A DNA stretch of 64,000 nt from Wolbachia endosymbiont of Folsomia candida (GTDB taxonomy: Bacteria > Pseudomonadota > Alphaproteobacteria > Rickettsiales > Anaplasmataceae), in contig NZ_CP015510.2 of assembly GCF_001931755.2 (NCBI RefSeq), positions 1,116,001 to 1,180,000 of the forward strand, given 5' to 3'. Positions within the stretch are counted from its first letter, which is position 1; each line of letters begins with the position of its first letter. The position numbers and the translations under genes are program-made. The notes beneath the pieces are model-generated. The model made no database searches. It saw only the letters and a list, made by a program, of their open reading frames with translations, and had not been told where the DNA came from. Of this stretch, positions 8,030 to 16,850 are shown in pieces.

Positions 8030-9436
8030 TTATTTTGTTTGTGCACGCGAATCTGAGTCGAAAGAAAGGTTGAAAAAATCAGCACGTTTTTGGTCTTCAG
8101 CTATTTCTTGATCAATTTCTTCAGCATCATAGCCCATTTCTGAAATTACTTCTGAACGACTTTTAAAACCATTTCTTACTGCCATTTGCTGTGCTTGTTG
8201 GTCTTTTAGTGGGTCAACCCAATCAAACCCCTGTGGTATCCATTTTACTTCTTTTGACGTTTCTTTTGCTGTTGTAGGAAGCTTGCCAGATAAAGTAGCA
8301 AGTTCTAGCCATCTTTCCCATACAGGCCTGCAAAATTGAAATACCATAATATTGTGTTGTAGCATGGCACATCTTCTGCGAAATTCTATTAATCCTGCTC
8401 TAATTGATGAGTAGTTGACATTAGTTAAATCTCCTGTTAGCTGCTCATAGGTGATTCCTATACCAATTGCTATGGCTCTTAGCTGCTGCCTCATAAATGC
8501 TTCGTAGCTTCCTCCCACATCCGATGGCTCTGAAAATTTTATGTCCTCACCTGGATCAAGTAATTGCATAGTGCCAGGTTCGAGTCCTGATAGCGCTACG
8601 CCATGCTCATTTGATTCACTCTCTCCCATAATATTTGCTTCTGGATCAAGCCTAGTAATAAATCCAGCAAACATTGCAGCAGTTTTTTTTCTGACGAGTT
8701 CTGCATCATCATATTGATCAAGTTCATAGAGTTTCAAAAGTACATTGGAAAGCCACGGTTCTCCTCTAATTTGCCCAGGTCGGAGTGGCTTATAGATATG
8801 CAAAACATCATTTGCTGGCACTCTAACTGACTCACCAAAAGTACTCTCACCAGGGTGTTCTCTAAAAAGGTAATAAGCTTCTCTTTGTCCAAGCCTATTG
8901 AACTCAATGCCATTACGGATAATATTGCCATTCGCTAAAGTTTGATTGTTTTTATTATCCAAATGTTCTGATTCTAAAACTTGCAACTGCAGAGGAACAG
9001 AAAATCCATCCTCGAACTTGCGAGTTCTGAGTCTTACAAAGCATTCACCACCTTCAACCATACTTCTACAAACGAGGGCCTGTAATCCATAGAAATCACT
9101 AATATTATTGCTATCTGCCTCATCAGTCCACTTTAGCCATAGCTCTTGAACTTTCTTTCTGAACTCAGCATCTTTTGCTTTTGATTGAGGTTTTATGCCA
9201 GTTCCAACAGAGTTGCTCACTATCGTATCAATAATATTTGCAGCATATGGATTTTTCCGCACCATGTCTCGAGAACGACTGCGCAAAGTTTCAATACTAT
9301 GAGAAAGTAAGCTATTTATGCTACCACTGCCTGGCTGCCAATACATCACTCTTCTACCATAGCCTGCTCCGTCCCATGCTGAACTTTTGGGTTTTGGTGG
9401 TTTATGAAATAATTGTTTGAAGGTTTTTAATAACAT
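8030..9436 (-). CDS. B: Portal protein (lambda gpB family)
   Basis: Portal protein of 468 residues forming the dodecameric DNA gate at one capsid vertex. Family landmarks include the N-terminal SRDMVRKNPYAANIIDTIVS, VCRSMVEGGECFVRLRTRKF, the LYELDQYDDAELVRKKTAAM helix, and LTGDLTNVNYSSIRAGLIEF. Its start codon overlaps the stop of the upstream nuclease gene by one base. It looks intact. Confidence 0.94.
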   Translation of the reverse strand: MLLKTFKQLFHKPPKPKSSAWDGAGYGRRVMYWQPGSGSINSLLSHSIETLRSRSRDMVRKNPYAANIIDTIVSNSVGTGIKPQSKAKDAEFRKKVQELWLKWTDEADSNNISDFYGLQALVCRSMVEGGECFVRLRTRKFEDGFSVPLQLQVLESEHLDNKNNQTLANGNIIRNGIEFNRLGQREAYYLFREHPGESTFGESVRVPANDVLHIYKPLRPGQIRGEPWLSNVLLKLYELDQYDDAELVRKKTAAMFAGFITRLDPEANIMGESESNEHGVALSGLEPGTMQLLDPGEDIKFSEPSDVGGSYEAFMRQQLRAIAIGIGITYEQLTGDLTNVNYSSIRAGLIEFRRRCAMLQHNIMVFQFCRPVWERWLELATLSGKLPTTAKETSKEVKWIPQGFDWVDPLKDQQAQQMAVRNGFKSRSEVISEMGYDAEEIDQEIAEDQKRADFFNLSFDSDSRAQTK

Positions 9437-10488
9437 TACTTTTCCTTAATTTTAGATAACTCAGCTTCTAACTCTTCTATAGTTGGCAGGGCTGTTTTTA
9501 TATTCTCTGGTAGGTTCTCAGTGATTTTATATTCAGCAAGTCCTATTGGTTTCGTCATGTCTCGTAGTGCATATTCAGCCAGCACATTATCCTTAGATTT
9601 ACATAAAATCAAACCAATCGAGGGATTATCTGTTGGGTGTTTTAGTAAGTCATCAACAATTGATAAATAAAAATTTATCTTACCAGAATGCTCTGGCTCA
9701 AATTCAACTGCTTTAATTTCTATTACTACAAAACACCTCAGTTTTAAGTGATAAAACAGTAAATCTAAATAATAATCCTTTCGCCTTACTGTTAAACGAT
9801 ATTGACGTCCAACAAAAGAAAAACCTGCTCCAAGTTCTACAAGAAATTTTTCAATGTGTGCTACTAGTCCTTTCTCTATTTCTCTCTCATGAGCATCCTT
9901 GCCTATACTTAAGAAATCGAAGATATATGGATCTTTTAATGTGTAATGTGCTAAGTCAGATTGAGGTGATGGTAATTTATCTTTGAAATTAGTAACAGCT
10001 TTACCTTGCCGTTTATGAAGATCAAGCTCTATTTGGTGCATAAGAATAGAACGAGACCAACCATATTCTGAAGCATTTTGCATATAAAAAAGCCTTGCTT
10101 CATGCTCCTTTACTCGTTCCATTAAAACAACATGATGATACCATGGTAATATTCCAGCAGCTTGCTGGAGAAATTCAGAATCTGGATAAAGTTCCGCGAA
10201 ACGCCTCATATTATGCAGGCTAGAAATACCAAAACCTTTCATTTCAGGAAATTCAGCCTTTAAGTCTTTACTTAACTGCTCAATTACTTTAGATCCCCAA
10301 TTCTGGTTCTTTTGTTTTTCTAGAATCTGCGTGCCAATATAATGGTAAAGTAGTAAAAGTTCTTTATTTACTGTTCTTGCTGCTTTGTAACGGCTAGTAG
10401 CAATACGATCCTTAAGTTGCTCTAAAAACTCTGTGTATTCTTTTGCTATAATTCTTGTCATAGTGTTCCTTTCAACGATTTCTACCAT
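9436..10488 (-). CDS. DUF1016/YhcG-type PD-(D/E)XK nuclease inside the head operon
   Basis: Protein of 350 residues with the two-part structure of YhcG/DUF1016 proteins. An N-terminal helical domain (residues 15-160, with GFGISSLHNMRRFAELYP and GILPWYHHVVLMERV) precedes a C-terminal PD-(D/E)XK nuclease domain with D242, E257 and K259 (YYLDLLFYH and VVIEIKA). It sits between gpW and portal, with one-base overlaps on both sides, and is not a usual morphogenesis protein. The ATG at 10461 with AAAGGA upstream is an alternative start. A role in DNA processing or in excluding rival DNA is possible but unproven. Confidence 0.85.
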   Translation of the reverse strand: MVEIVERNTMTRIIAKEYTEFLEQLKDRIATSRYKAARTVNKELLLLYHYIGTQILEKQKNQNWGSKVIEQLSKDLKAEFPEMKGFGISSLHNMRRFAELYPDSEFLQQAAGILPWYHHVVLMERVKEHEARLFYMQNASEYGWSRSILMHQIELDLHKRQGKAVTNFKDKLPSPQSDLAHYTLKDPYIFDFLSIGKDAHEREIEKGLVAHIEKFLVELGAGFSFVGRQYRLTVRRKDYYLDLLFYHLKLRCFVVIEIKAVEFEPEHSGKINFYLSIVDDLLKHPTDNPSIGLILCKSKDNVLAEYALRDMTKPIGLAEYKITENLPENIKTALPTIEELEAELSKIKEK

Positions 10489-10712
10489 TATATGATCCCT
10501 TTATTCGTCGAAAAAACAATCTTCCTTTTAGGTTTCATACCTGCAACTTTTAACTCAGCCTTGATCCTTTGTCTTAAATTCAACAAATCGTTTATCTGAA
10601 CTTCTGCATACCTTACTACATGATCGCCATAGCCAATAGAAACAACCCGTTCACCACGCTGCAATTTCTTTATTGCCTTTTCAACTTGTAATAAATATTC
10701 TTCGGTGTACAT
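10488..10712 (-). CDS. W: gpW-like head-tail joining protein
   Basis: Small protein of 74 residues resembling lambda gpW, the head-completion protein that plugs the portal before tail attachment. The pattern is an N-terminal helix (EEYLLQVEKAIKKLQRGE), a beta hairpin (RVVSIGYGDHVVRYAE), then a second helix. It starts just after the large terminase stop, the lambda position. It overlaps the nuclease start by one base (TAATG). Confidence 0.85.
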   Translation of the reverse strand: MYTEEYLLQVEKAIKKLQRGERVVSIGYGDHVVRYAEVQINDLLNLRQRIKAELKVAGMKPKRKIVFSTNKGII

Positions 10713-10713
10713 T

Positions 10714-12534
10714 TTATTGCCCGCTGATCCATTTGCTTTTCACTACTTTCTTTGACTTTTTATTTTCAGTTTTCTCGCTCAAACTACTCCATTTATCCTC
10801 CTGCCAACGGTCGATCCCCAGGGCAATAGATGCTGCTCTTGCGTAAATTCTACAATCAAGTGCTTCGTTACGATCTCTTATTTTCTGCCACTCTTGTTTG
10901 GTATAACCTTTTACTACTTTGGTAATTAACTGCTCTGCTGTAAGCTGTTTAAAATATTCAGGTGAGTACTCTGGGAAATGGCAATATCCAGCCTCCTCAT
11001 TTTGTGAAATATTAAGTAATTGAAACAACTCTGACTTTAATATTGATACTCCAACTGGCCAGAGTTTCATTCCTCTTCGTAGTTTTTTCCCGCTAACCGT
11101 TATATCAACTCTACTTGGGCTATTGAGCGGAACAAGGGCTTTATTTATACCCTTAACTGCAATAACTCTGCCAGAGCCTTGATGATTTCTCACCCAATTA
11201 TATACTTCTTGCGTTGCATAACCAGCGTCCACTGCCATCATGCTAATTGTGTATTCAACTCCATGTGGCCCAAGAAAGTGATGATTCAATAACTCTGATA
11301 ATTTATTCCAAATAACTTTGTCTCCAGGATCTCCTTCAAACACCTGATAATCAATTGACCAGCTCTTTCTACCTTTTCCCCAAGCTACAACTTCTACTTC
11401 TAATCTGTCTTTTTGTACATCAACTCCAGCAGTGAGAACTACTTCTCCTTCTGGTATAGTTCCAATTGGGTAACTCTCTCTACGCTCAAAAAGATGTCTC
11501 CAGTCTGGTACTTCTCCTTTATCAACCCAAGTTTCTCCCAATACTGTATTTATCCAGACTTTTAGTAGTTGTTCGTTATCTTTACTATGCAAAAATTCCG
11601 CTACTGCTTGACTCCAGCTATACCAACCAACTGGACTGTAAAGACTTGAAATATGAAATCCTGCTGTCTTTCCATCTTTTGTTGAATCAGTAGCTCTCCA
11701 CTCTCCCTTTGCAAGCATATCTATTTTTTGATGGTTTTCTATTTTGCCTTTGCATTCTATACAAACATAATGTGCTGTTCTCAAATCTTTATCTTCCCAC
11801 TTTATTTGTGACCATTTTAACACTTGATAGTGATTACAATGAGGACATGGGACAAAAAAGTACCGTTTATCGGAAGCTTCAAATTCTTTTTCTATTCTGC
11901 TGATGCCATGCACTGTAGGAGTTGATACTAAAAAGATCTTTCGACGTGTAAAAGTATTAGTGCGGGCTATGCTGAGTAGTACTGGATCACCTTCTCCACT
12001 TGAATCTCCAGGATATGCATCAATTTCATCAAGAAAGAGATATTTAACTGGCATAGACCGAAGACCTACACTACTGTTTGCTCCAGTTATTACTACTATT
12101 CCACCTGGAAACTCTTTACTTTGAACAGTATTACCTGAATCTCTTGACCTTGGGTCTTTTACTTTATCTTTTAAACATGGCGTATTTTCAATTAAAGGCG
12201 CAAATCTTCCTTTAGACCAGCGTTTTCCCATTTCAACAGTTGGCTGAACAACTAGCATAGGACCTGGAGTTTGATCAATAATATAGCCAATCCAATTGTT
12301 ACCAGCTTCTGTTCCACCAATTTGTGCCCCTTTCATAAATATCACTTTTTCAACCTTCGATGACGGCGAAAGTGAATCCATTATTTCTTTGAGATATGGA
12401 GTTCTTTCTGTTCTCCATTTACCAGGTTCAGATGATGCTGTTTGTGAAAGCACTCGATATTCATCTGACCACTCTGAAACTTTAAGTAGTGGATCTGGCT
12501 TTAATCCTGCATAAAAACTGCTGCTATAAATCAT
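10714..12534 (-). CDS. A: Terminase large subunit (gpA family)
   Basis: DNA packaging motor and cos-cutting nuclease of 606 residues. The ATPase shows Walker A at residues 68-76 (KGAQIGGTE) and Walker B with D169/E170 (YLFLDEIDAY). A zinc-binding set C230, C233, C258, C261 follows. The RNase-H-like nuclease region holds LTAGVDVQKDRLEVE, MMAVDAGY and the acidic EALDC near the end. It is full length for GpA. Its start overlaps the stop of the ankyrin gene by four bases, so its translation may be coupled to that of a host-interaction-type gene. Confidence 0.96.
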   Translation of the reverse strand: MIYSSSFYAGLKPDPLLKVSEWSDEYRVLSQTASSEPGKWRTERTPYLKEIMDSLSPSSKVEKVIFMKGAQIGGTEAGNNWIGYIIDQTPGPMLVVQPTVEMGKRWSKGRFAPLIENTPCLKDKVKDPRSRDSGNTVQSKEFPGGIVVITGANSSVGLRSMPVKYLFLDEIDAYPGDSSGEGDPVLLSIARTNTFTRRKIFLVSTPTVHGISRIEKEFEASDKRYFFVPCPHCNHYQVLKWSQIKWEDKDLRTAHYVCIECKGKIENHQKIDMLAKGEWRATDSTKDGKTAGFHISSLYSPVGWYSWSQAVAEFLHSKDNEQLLKVWINTVLGETWVDKGEVPDWRHLFERRESYPIGTIPEGEVVLTAGVDVQKDRLEVEVVAWGKGRKSWSIDYQVFEGDPGDKVIWNKLSELLNHHFLGPHGVEYTISMMAVDAGYATQEVYNWVRNHQGSGRVIAVKGINKALVPLNSPSRVDITVSGKKLRRGMKLWPVGVSILKSELFQLLNISQNEEAGYCHFPEYSPEYFKQLTAEQLITKVVKGYTKQEWQKIRDRNEALDCRIYARAASIALGIDRWQEDKWSSLSEKTENKKSKKVVKSKWISGQ

Positions 12535-14111
12535 CTTCTTCCTCTACCAATAGCAGCAACATCATCGAAGCTTACTTTACTTTCTGTTTCTTTATATTCT
12601 TCTCTGCACCTACTATTTACTACATCTAAAATTGGCTCTACTTCTTGAGTTGTTTCCAAAATGGAAATATCTTCCTGAGGTTCACATTGCCTTTCTAATT
12701 CCTTGGACATCTCTTTCTGAAATTCGTTTTCTACATATCTTTTGCTCATCTCACTTATAGTTATTGCTACAGTGAGAGCGAGTATTCCAATCACTATTGC
12801 AATTACAGGATCAGCGTATATTATAGTCAATGTTACTGCGCTAACTGCTGTAAAAATCCATATAATATTGCTGTACTTTTTTACCTTCTTATCAGCTACT
12901 TTTCTACGCTCTATATATCTATTGCTTAAAGCATGAAAAGTTGGAAAATTTACCCCAGATGTTTGATCCAATAAGGATATATTTCTCCCAACAAGCAAAA
13001 TCTTTAATAGCTCTAAATTATTTGATTTTATTCCATAATTAATGGCTGAAATAGGATTTGCTCCTTTTTTAAGTAGTGATTTTACAACGCTCAAATGTCC
13101 TTTTTCTGCAGCAAGATAGATTGGTGATTGATTTTTTCCGTTTAAAATATTTACATTAATTCCTTCTTTTAAAATATCATCCAGTAGCTCAACATATCCT
13201 CTTTCTGCTGCCAAATGTAATAAACTGTTTTTATCAGCTCCATATTTATTACTCATCAATGCTTTTATTATTTCAGGTCTATTTCCTTCTTTTGCATAAC
13301 AAAAAGGTGTTTTGCCATTATCATCCTTGACTAGTGGATCTATATCTTCTCGTGTTAGTAAAACCTCTATTGTTTTGAGTCTATCGGCATAGTGCAGTGG
13401 TGTTTTATTTTCGTAATCTTGTAAATTAACTTGAGAGCCAGTGGCATTTATTAAGCATCTCACAATATCAAGGCACAAATCTCTTTCGTCATAATTACTG
13501 ACACTTACTGCGTTGTGAAGAGTTGATAACTTCATTGAGCCTTGGCCTTTGCGAACTAAGTTTACATCTCCTCCTAGCTTTAAAAGCAATTTTACTATTT
13601 CCAGTTTTTTATTGTTCACTGCATAGTGCATTGGAGTCTGGTTCCGTGCATCAAATACATCTATTGCGGCGTTTCCTTCTTTCACCAAGGTTTTGACAAC
13701 ATTTGCATGTCCAATTCCAGCAGCTAAATGTAATGGAGTATGGTGCAAAGCATTTTTGCTATTCACATCAACACCTTTTCTAATTAAATATCTAACTGCA
13801 TTAATCTCGCCCATCATTGCAGCTAAATGAAGTAAACTATCTTGTTCTGATCCATACTTATTATTAATCAGAGCTTCTAATATTTCTTTTCTTTCGACGT
13901 TCCTTGCATAACAGAGTGATGTTTTGCCTTCGTCATCAGGGGTAAAAGGATTAATGTTCTTCTGGGTGAGGAGCAGTTCTACCAGACTCAGCTCATCAAG
14001 CTCAATAGCACAATGCAGTGGTGTTTTACCATTAAGGCCACGAGCATTGATATCTATTCCAGGTTGGTTAATAAGACATTTGATTAACTCTAGATGTAAG
14101 TTACCGGTCAT
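12531..14111 (-). CDS. Ankyrin-repeat membrane protein between the terminase subunits
   Basis: Protein of 526 residues with about eleven ankyrin repeats over residues 1-375 (examples GKTPLHCAIELDELSLVELL, HHTPLHLAAGIGHANVVKTL). Then follow two hydrophobic segments (WIFTAVSAVTLTIIYADPVI and IAIVIGILALTVAITI, about residues 420-460) and an acidic tail that ends exactly in RGRR. Ankyrin proteins of WO are thought to act on host proteins. It is placed inside the packaging operon, between small and large terminase genes, with a four-base overlap into the large subunit. Terminase subunits are normally adjacent, so this looks like a cargo gene. Whether the protein enters the virion, the bacterial membrane or the host is unknown. 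Confidence 0.88.
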   Translation of the reverse strand: MTGNLHLELIKCLINQPGIDINARGLNGKTPLHCAIELDELSLVELLLTQKNINPFTPDDEGKTSLCYARNVERKEILEALINNKYGSEQDSLLHLAAMMGEINAVRYLIRKGVDVNSKNALHHTPLHLAAGIGHANVVKTLVKEGNAAIDVFDARNQTPMHYAVNNKKLEIVKLLLKLGGDVNLVRKGQGSMKLSTLHNAVSVSNYDERDLCLDIVRCLINATGSQVNLQDYENKTPLHYADRLKTIEVLLTREDIDPLVKDDNGKTPFCYAKEGNRPEIIKALMSNKYGADKNSLLHLAAERGYVELLDDILKEGINVNILNGKNQSPIYLAAEKGHLSVVKSLLKKGANPISAINYGIKSNNLELLKILLVGRNISLLDQTSGVNFPTFHALSNRYIERRKVADKKVKKYSNIIWIFTAVSAVTLTIIYADPVIAIVIGILALTVAITISEMSKRYVENEFQKEMSKELERQCEPQEDISILETTQEVEPILDVVNSRCREEYKETESKVSFDDVAAIGRGRR

Positions 14112-14145
14112 TTGAATGGCTTTGTTTGCTTAAAAATGTTTGGGG

Positions 14146-14637
14146 TTATTGAGGCAACTCTTCCAGGGCAGTCCTAATCTCTTTTGTTAATTTCTCATGG
14201 ATCTTTTCTGCCTCATTCATCGATGCAAGAAGTGCTGATACTCTATCTGGAATATTTAAAAGGTTATTTCTTACCACTCTTGCCGTGTTAAAGGCTTCAC
14301 GCTTTACTTCTTCTATGGAAACTAATTCGCCAATTTCAGCCTTAGCTTTAGCTTCCAGTAACTTACCACGCTCTATTTCATTCTTAATTCTGGTTTTAAG
14401 AAGCATAGTAGAAAGTTCATTTGTATTTTTTCTACTTTTGCCGTTTTCACAGTTTTCACCGTTTTTTCTCCTCAGTGGCTGACTTGGATCTCGAATTGTC
14501 ATAAGTGCTTCATTTGCTTGTTCTGGATCCACTAACCCATTTTTCAGTTCTACAATCCCTTGTTTTACTAAATAACAGACATATTGCTTGGAAACCCCTA
14601 TTTCTTTTGCAAATTCTGTTTGCGTAATAAGTGTCAT
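14146..14637 (-). CDS. Terminase small subunit (Nu1-like)
   Basis: Protein of 163 residues with an N-terminal winged-helix/HTH (TQTEFAKEIGVSKQYVCYLV) as in lambda gpNu1, which binds the cos site. A helical C-terminal part (ERGKLLEAKAKAEIGELVSI) probably contacts the large subunit. The middle contains a Lys/Asn-rich linker (RRKNGENCENGKSRK). It is the first gene of the leftward packaging and head unit after the ParB-methyltransferase gene. Confidence 0.85.
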   Translation of the reverse strand: MTLITQTEFAKEIGVSKQYVCYLVKQGIVELKNGLVDPEQANEALMTIRDPSQPLRRKNGENCENGKSRKNTNELSTMLLKTRIKNEIERGKLLEAKAKAEIGELVSIEEVKREAFNTARVVRNNLLNIPDRVSALLASMNEAEKIHEKLTKEIRTALEELPQ

Positions 14638-14673
14638 AGTCTCTTTTCTCCCTTTGTTTTGTGTGTTTTTCGC

Positions 14674-15912
14674 TTATTGCTTTTCTTGACGCTGTTCTTG
14701 AATTTGAAAGAAAGTTTTATCAGTTCCAGAGAGCACTGCCTCTTTCCCAGCATACACCTGCCAGCGTTTTATGGTTACATCAACATATACAGGATCCAAC
14801 TCAATTGTTCTGCAGATTCTGCCTGTTCTTTCACATGCAATCAAAGTACTTCCAGAACCACTAAATGGATCAAGAACTATATCACCTGGTCTACTGCTGT
14901 TTATTATTGCTCTTTCCATTAACTCAACTGGTTTCATAGTTGGATGCAGTGAGTTATAAGTAGGTTTGTCATAAAACCATAGATCACTTTGATTTCTTCC
15001 ACCATACCACTGGCGTTTACTCCCATCTTTCCAACCATAAAGTATTGGTTCATACTGTCTTTGATAATCAGACCTCCCAATAGTAAAATGATTCTTTGCC
15101 CAAATGATAAATGTTGACCAACGTCCTCCTGCTTCTTCAAATACTTTTTGTAACGTCGCTAATTCTGATGATGATGAACAAATGTAAATTGCCCCTTTAG
15201 TATATGCTAAAATGTGAGAGCAAATGTTATAGAGGAACAATTCGTATCTTTCACCTTGATCATCATTAAGCATTTTCCTATCATCTCTTTCCTGGCTAGC
15301 ACCATAATCAACGTTATAAGGAGGATCACAAACGGTAATGTCAGCCATTTTATCATCTAAAACCGCTTTAAATGAATCAATTACTTGACTATCACCACAG
15401 TAAATTTTATGATCACCTAAAATCCATAAATCTCCTGGTTTTGTGACTACTGACTTGCTTTTACAACTGTGTTCATTTAAATCAGCAAGATCTTTTTCTT
15501 CCTCTTTGTATTCATCATCAAGAAAACGTTGGATTTTTTCCAGTTCAAACCCAGTGAGCTTTAGATCAAAATTTAAATCTTCAAGATCCTGGAGTTCAAG
15601 TTTTAACAGATCATCATCCCACTTCGCCCAGTTAGCTGATTCATTTGCTAACAATCTAAATGCTTTGATTTGTACATCACTCAAATTATCACTGAGGACC
15701 ACAGGGACACTCTCCATGCCAAGCTTTCTTGCTGCTTTAAGGCGTAAATGGCCATCAACCACTGTACCATCACTTTTTGCAACTATTGGAATGCGAAAGC
15801 CAAACTCACGAATAGACGCACACATTCTGTTCACCACAACGTCATTTTTTCTGGGGTTACGGTCGTATTCGATTAGGTTCCCAATTGGATAATACTGAAG
15901 TTCTAAATTCAC
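14674..15912 (-). CDS. ParB-domain DNA methyltransferase
   Basis: Fusion of 412 residues. Residues 5-95 form a ParB/sulfiredoxin-like nuclease domain (LIEYDRNPRK, FGFRIPIVAKSDGTVVDGHL, ARKLGMESVPVV). Residues 155-395 form a beta-class N4/N6 methyltransferase with DPPY at 196-199 and the SAM site DPFSGSGSTL at 348-357. Such fusions are common beside phage terminase genes and modify the phage DNA, probably protecting it or marking the packaging substrate. No restriction enzyme partner is seen. The gene is the furthest upstream of the leftward packaging unit. Confidence 0.94.
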   Translation of the reverse strand: MNLELQYYPIGNLIEYDRNPRKNDVVVNRMCASIREFGFRIPIVAKSDGTVVDGHLRLKAARKLGMESVPVVLSDNLSDVQIKAFRLLANESANWAKWDDDLLKLELQDLEDLNFDLKLTGFELEKIQRFLDDEYKEEEKDLADLNEHSCKSKSVVTKPGDLWILGDHKIYCGDSQVIDSFKAVLDDKMADITVCDPPYNVDYGASQERDDRKMLNDDQGERYELFLYNICSHILAYTKGAIYICSSSSELATLQKVFEEAGGRWSTFIIWAKNHFTIGRSDYQRQYEPILYGWKDGSKRQWYGGRNQSDLWFYDKPTYNSLHPTMKPVELMERAIINSSRPGDIVLDPFSGSGSTLIACERTGRICRTIELDPVYVDVTIKRWQVYAGKEAVLSGTDKTFFQIQEQRQEKQ

Positions 15913-15979
15913 GATCCTAAGAAATTAATAAAATAAAAAATTAGTAAAGTAGTTAACATTCAAAATAGTTCTAACGCTA

Positions 15980-16060
15980 GGAAATGCCCGGACCCTTCGC
16001 CACCCACGCGAATTTTATTATGGGAAGGACCCCTAAAATCGGTTAATATACGAGGGTTTA
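15980..16060. other. G+C-rich block upstream of the terminase genes: candidate cos site
   Basis: In an otherwise AT-rich 258-base gap there is a compact G+C-rich block: CCCGGACCCTTCGCCACCC around 15986-16005, then GCGAATTTTATTATGGGAAG and GGACCCC ending near 16032. GGACCC occurs twice. Read on the minus strand, toward the terminase genes, it gives GGGTCCTTCCC-like and CGCGGGTGGCGA-like motifs similar in style to cos regions of lambdoid phages (which have GGGCGGCGACCT). Lambda-type phages carry cos just upstream of Nu1; here the methyltransferase gene lies between. The assignment is inferred from composition and position. Confidence 0.4.
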
Positions 16061-16170
16061 TTCATCACTATAATTAACTTATTCATTTATATTATTCTTT
16101 ATTTAGGATTATTATCTAATAACTCAAGATATAATTTCAACTGTGAATATACATGAGCATATCTTAATAT

Positions 16171-16659
16171 TTAAGAATATTTATTTATATCTTCATAATT
16201 AGAGTTGGAACTTAAATTCCTCTGTGCCAAAAACAAAAGAGCCAAAGCATCGGCCTCATTATCATCTATAGGAAAAAAACCTCTACCTTGCACTGCATCA
16301 ATCACATCAGCCTTACTTGCATTGCCCTTACCAGTGATAAAGCGCTTAATAGTCTTGACAGACATACCTTGGTAAGGTATATGGTTCTCTTCGCACCAAG
16401 CAGTTAAATGAGCTAGAAACCCGCCATAACAATGGGCAGCATCAGTTCCAAGGTGTCTTCTAACCTCCTCAAAATAAACCGTTCTAATATCTGGAAATTT
16501 TTCTTTCATCAAATTAAGCCAACTACGAAATTTTAAGAAGTGCATACCACCACCGCTAAAACGACTACCATGAAAACTCTCACTTCCACTTTGAATTATT
16601 CCATCATACAGAATAGCCCAGCCTGTTTGTTTTCCTAAGTCTAGTGATAGTATCGACAT
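16171..16659 (-). CDS. RuvC-like Holliday junction resolvase
   Basis: Protein of 162 residues with the RuvC/RNase-H fold: D7 in MSILSLDLGKQTGWA, E64/E65 in VYFEEVRR and the acidic D133 to D137 cluster in IDDNEADALALL. It is close to phage crossover junction endodeoxyribonucleases that trim branched DNA before packaging. It lies upstream of the methyltransferase and terminase unit on the same strand, separated by the G+C-rich block. It appears complete. Confidence 0.85.
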   Translation of the reverse strand: MSILSLDLGKQTGWAILYDGIIQSGSESFHGSRFSGGGMHFLKFRSWLNLMKEKFPDIRTVYFEEVRRHLGTDAAHCYGGFLAHLTAWCEENHIPYQGMSVKTIKRFITGKGNASKADVIDAVQGRGFFPIDDNEADALALLFLAQRNLSSNSNYEDINKYS

Positions 16660-16753
16660 ATTTTGCTTTTAGATATTTTCTTTGCTACTCTTTTGAACTA
16701 TTGAGGATTCCTCGTCAGTTGCTAATTCTTTACTTATTTCATAAAGTGAGACA

Positions 16754-16841
16754 GGTAGCACAGACTCCTAAAGTATCGTCTGGTTCCTGCAAAATACGCT
16801 ATAATAGGTTTTGTAGCCAACAACAAGGATCTTGTGCTACC
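16754..16841. repeat. Small TIR element, copy 1
   Basis: An 88-base segment bounded by inverted ends GGTAGCACA and TGTGCTACC. Its inside (CGTCTGGTTCCTGCAAAATA and TGTAGCCAACAACAA) recurs in a second copy at 17747-17852. It has no coding capacity and looks like a miniature inverted-repeat element. Confidence 0.65.
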
Positions 16842-16850
16842 ATCAGCTCA

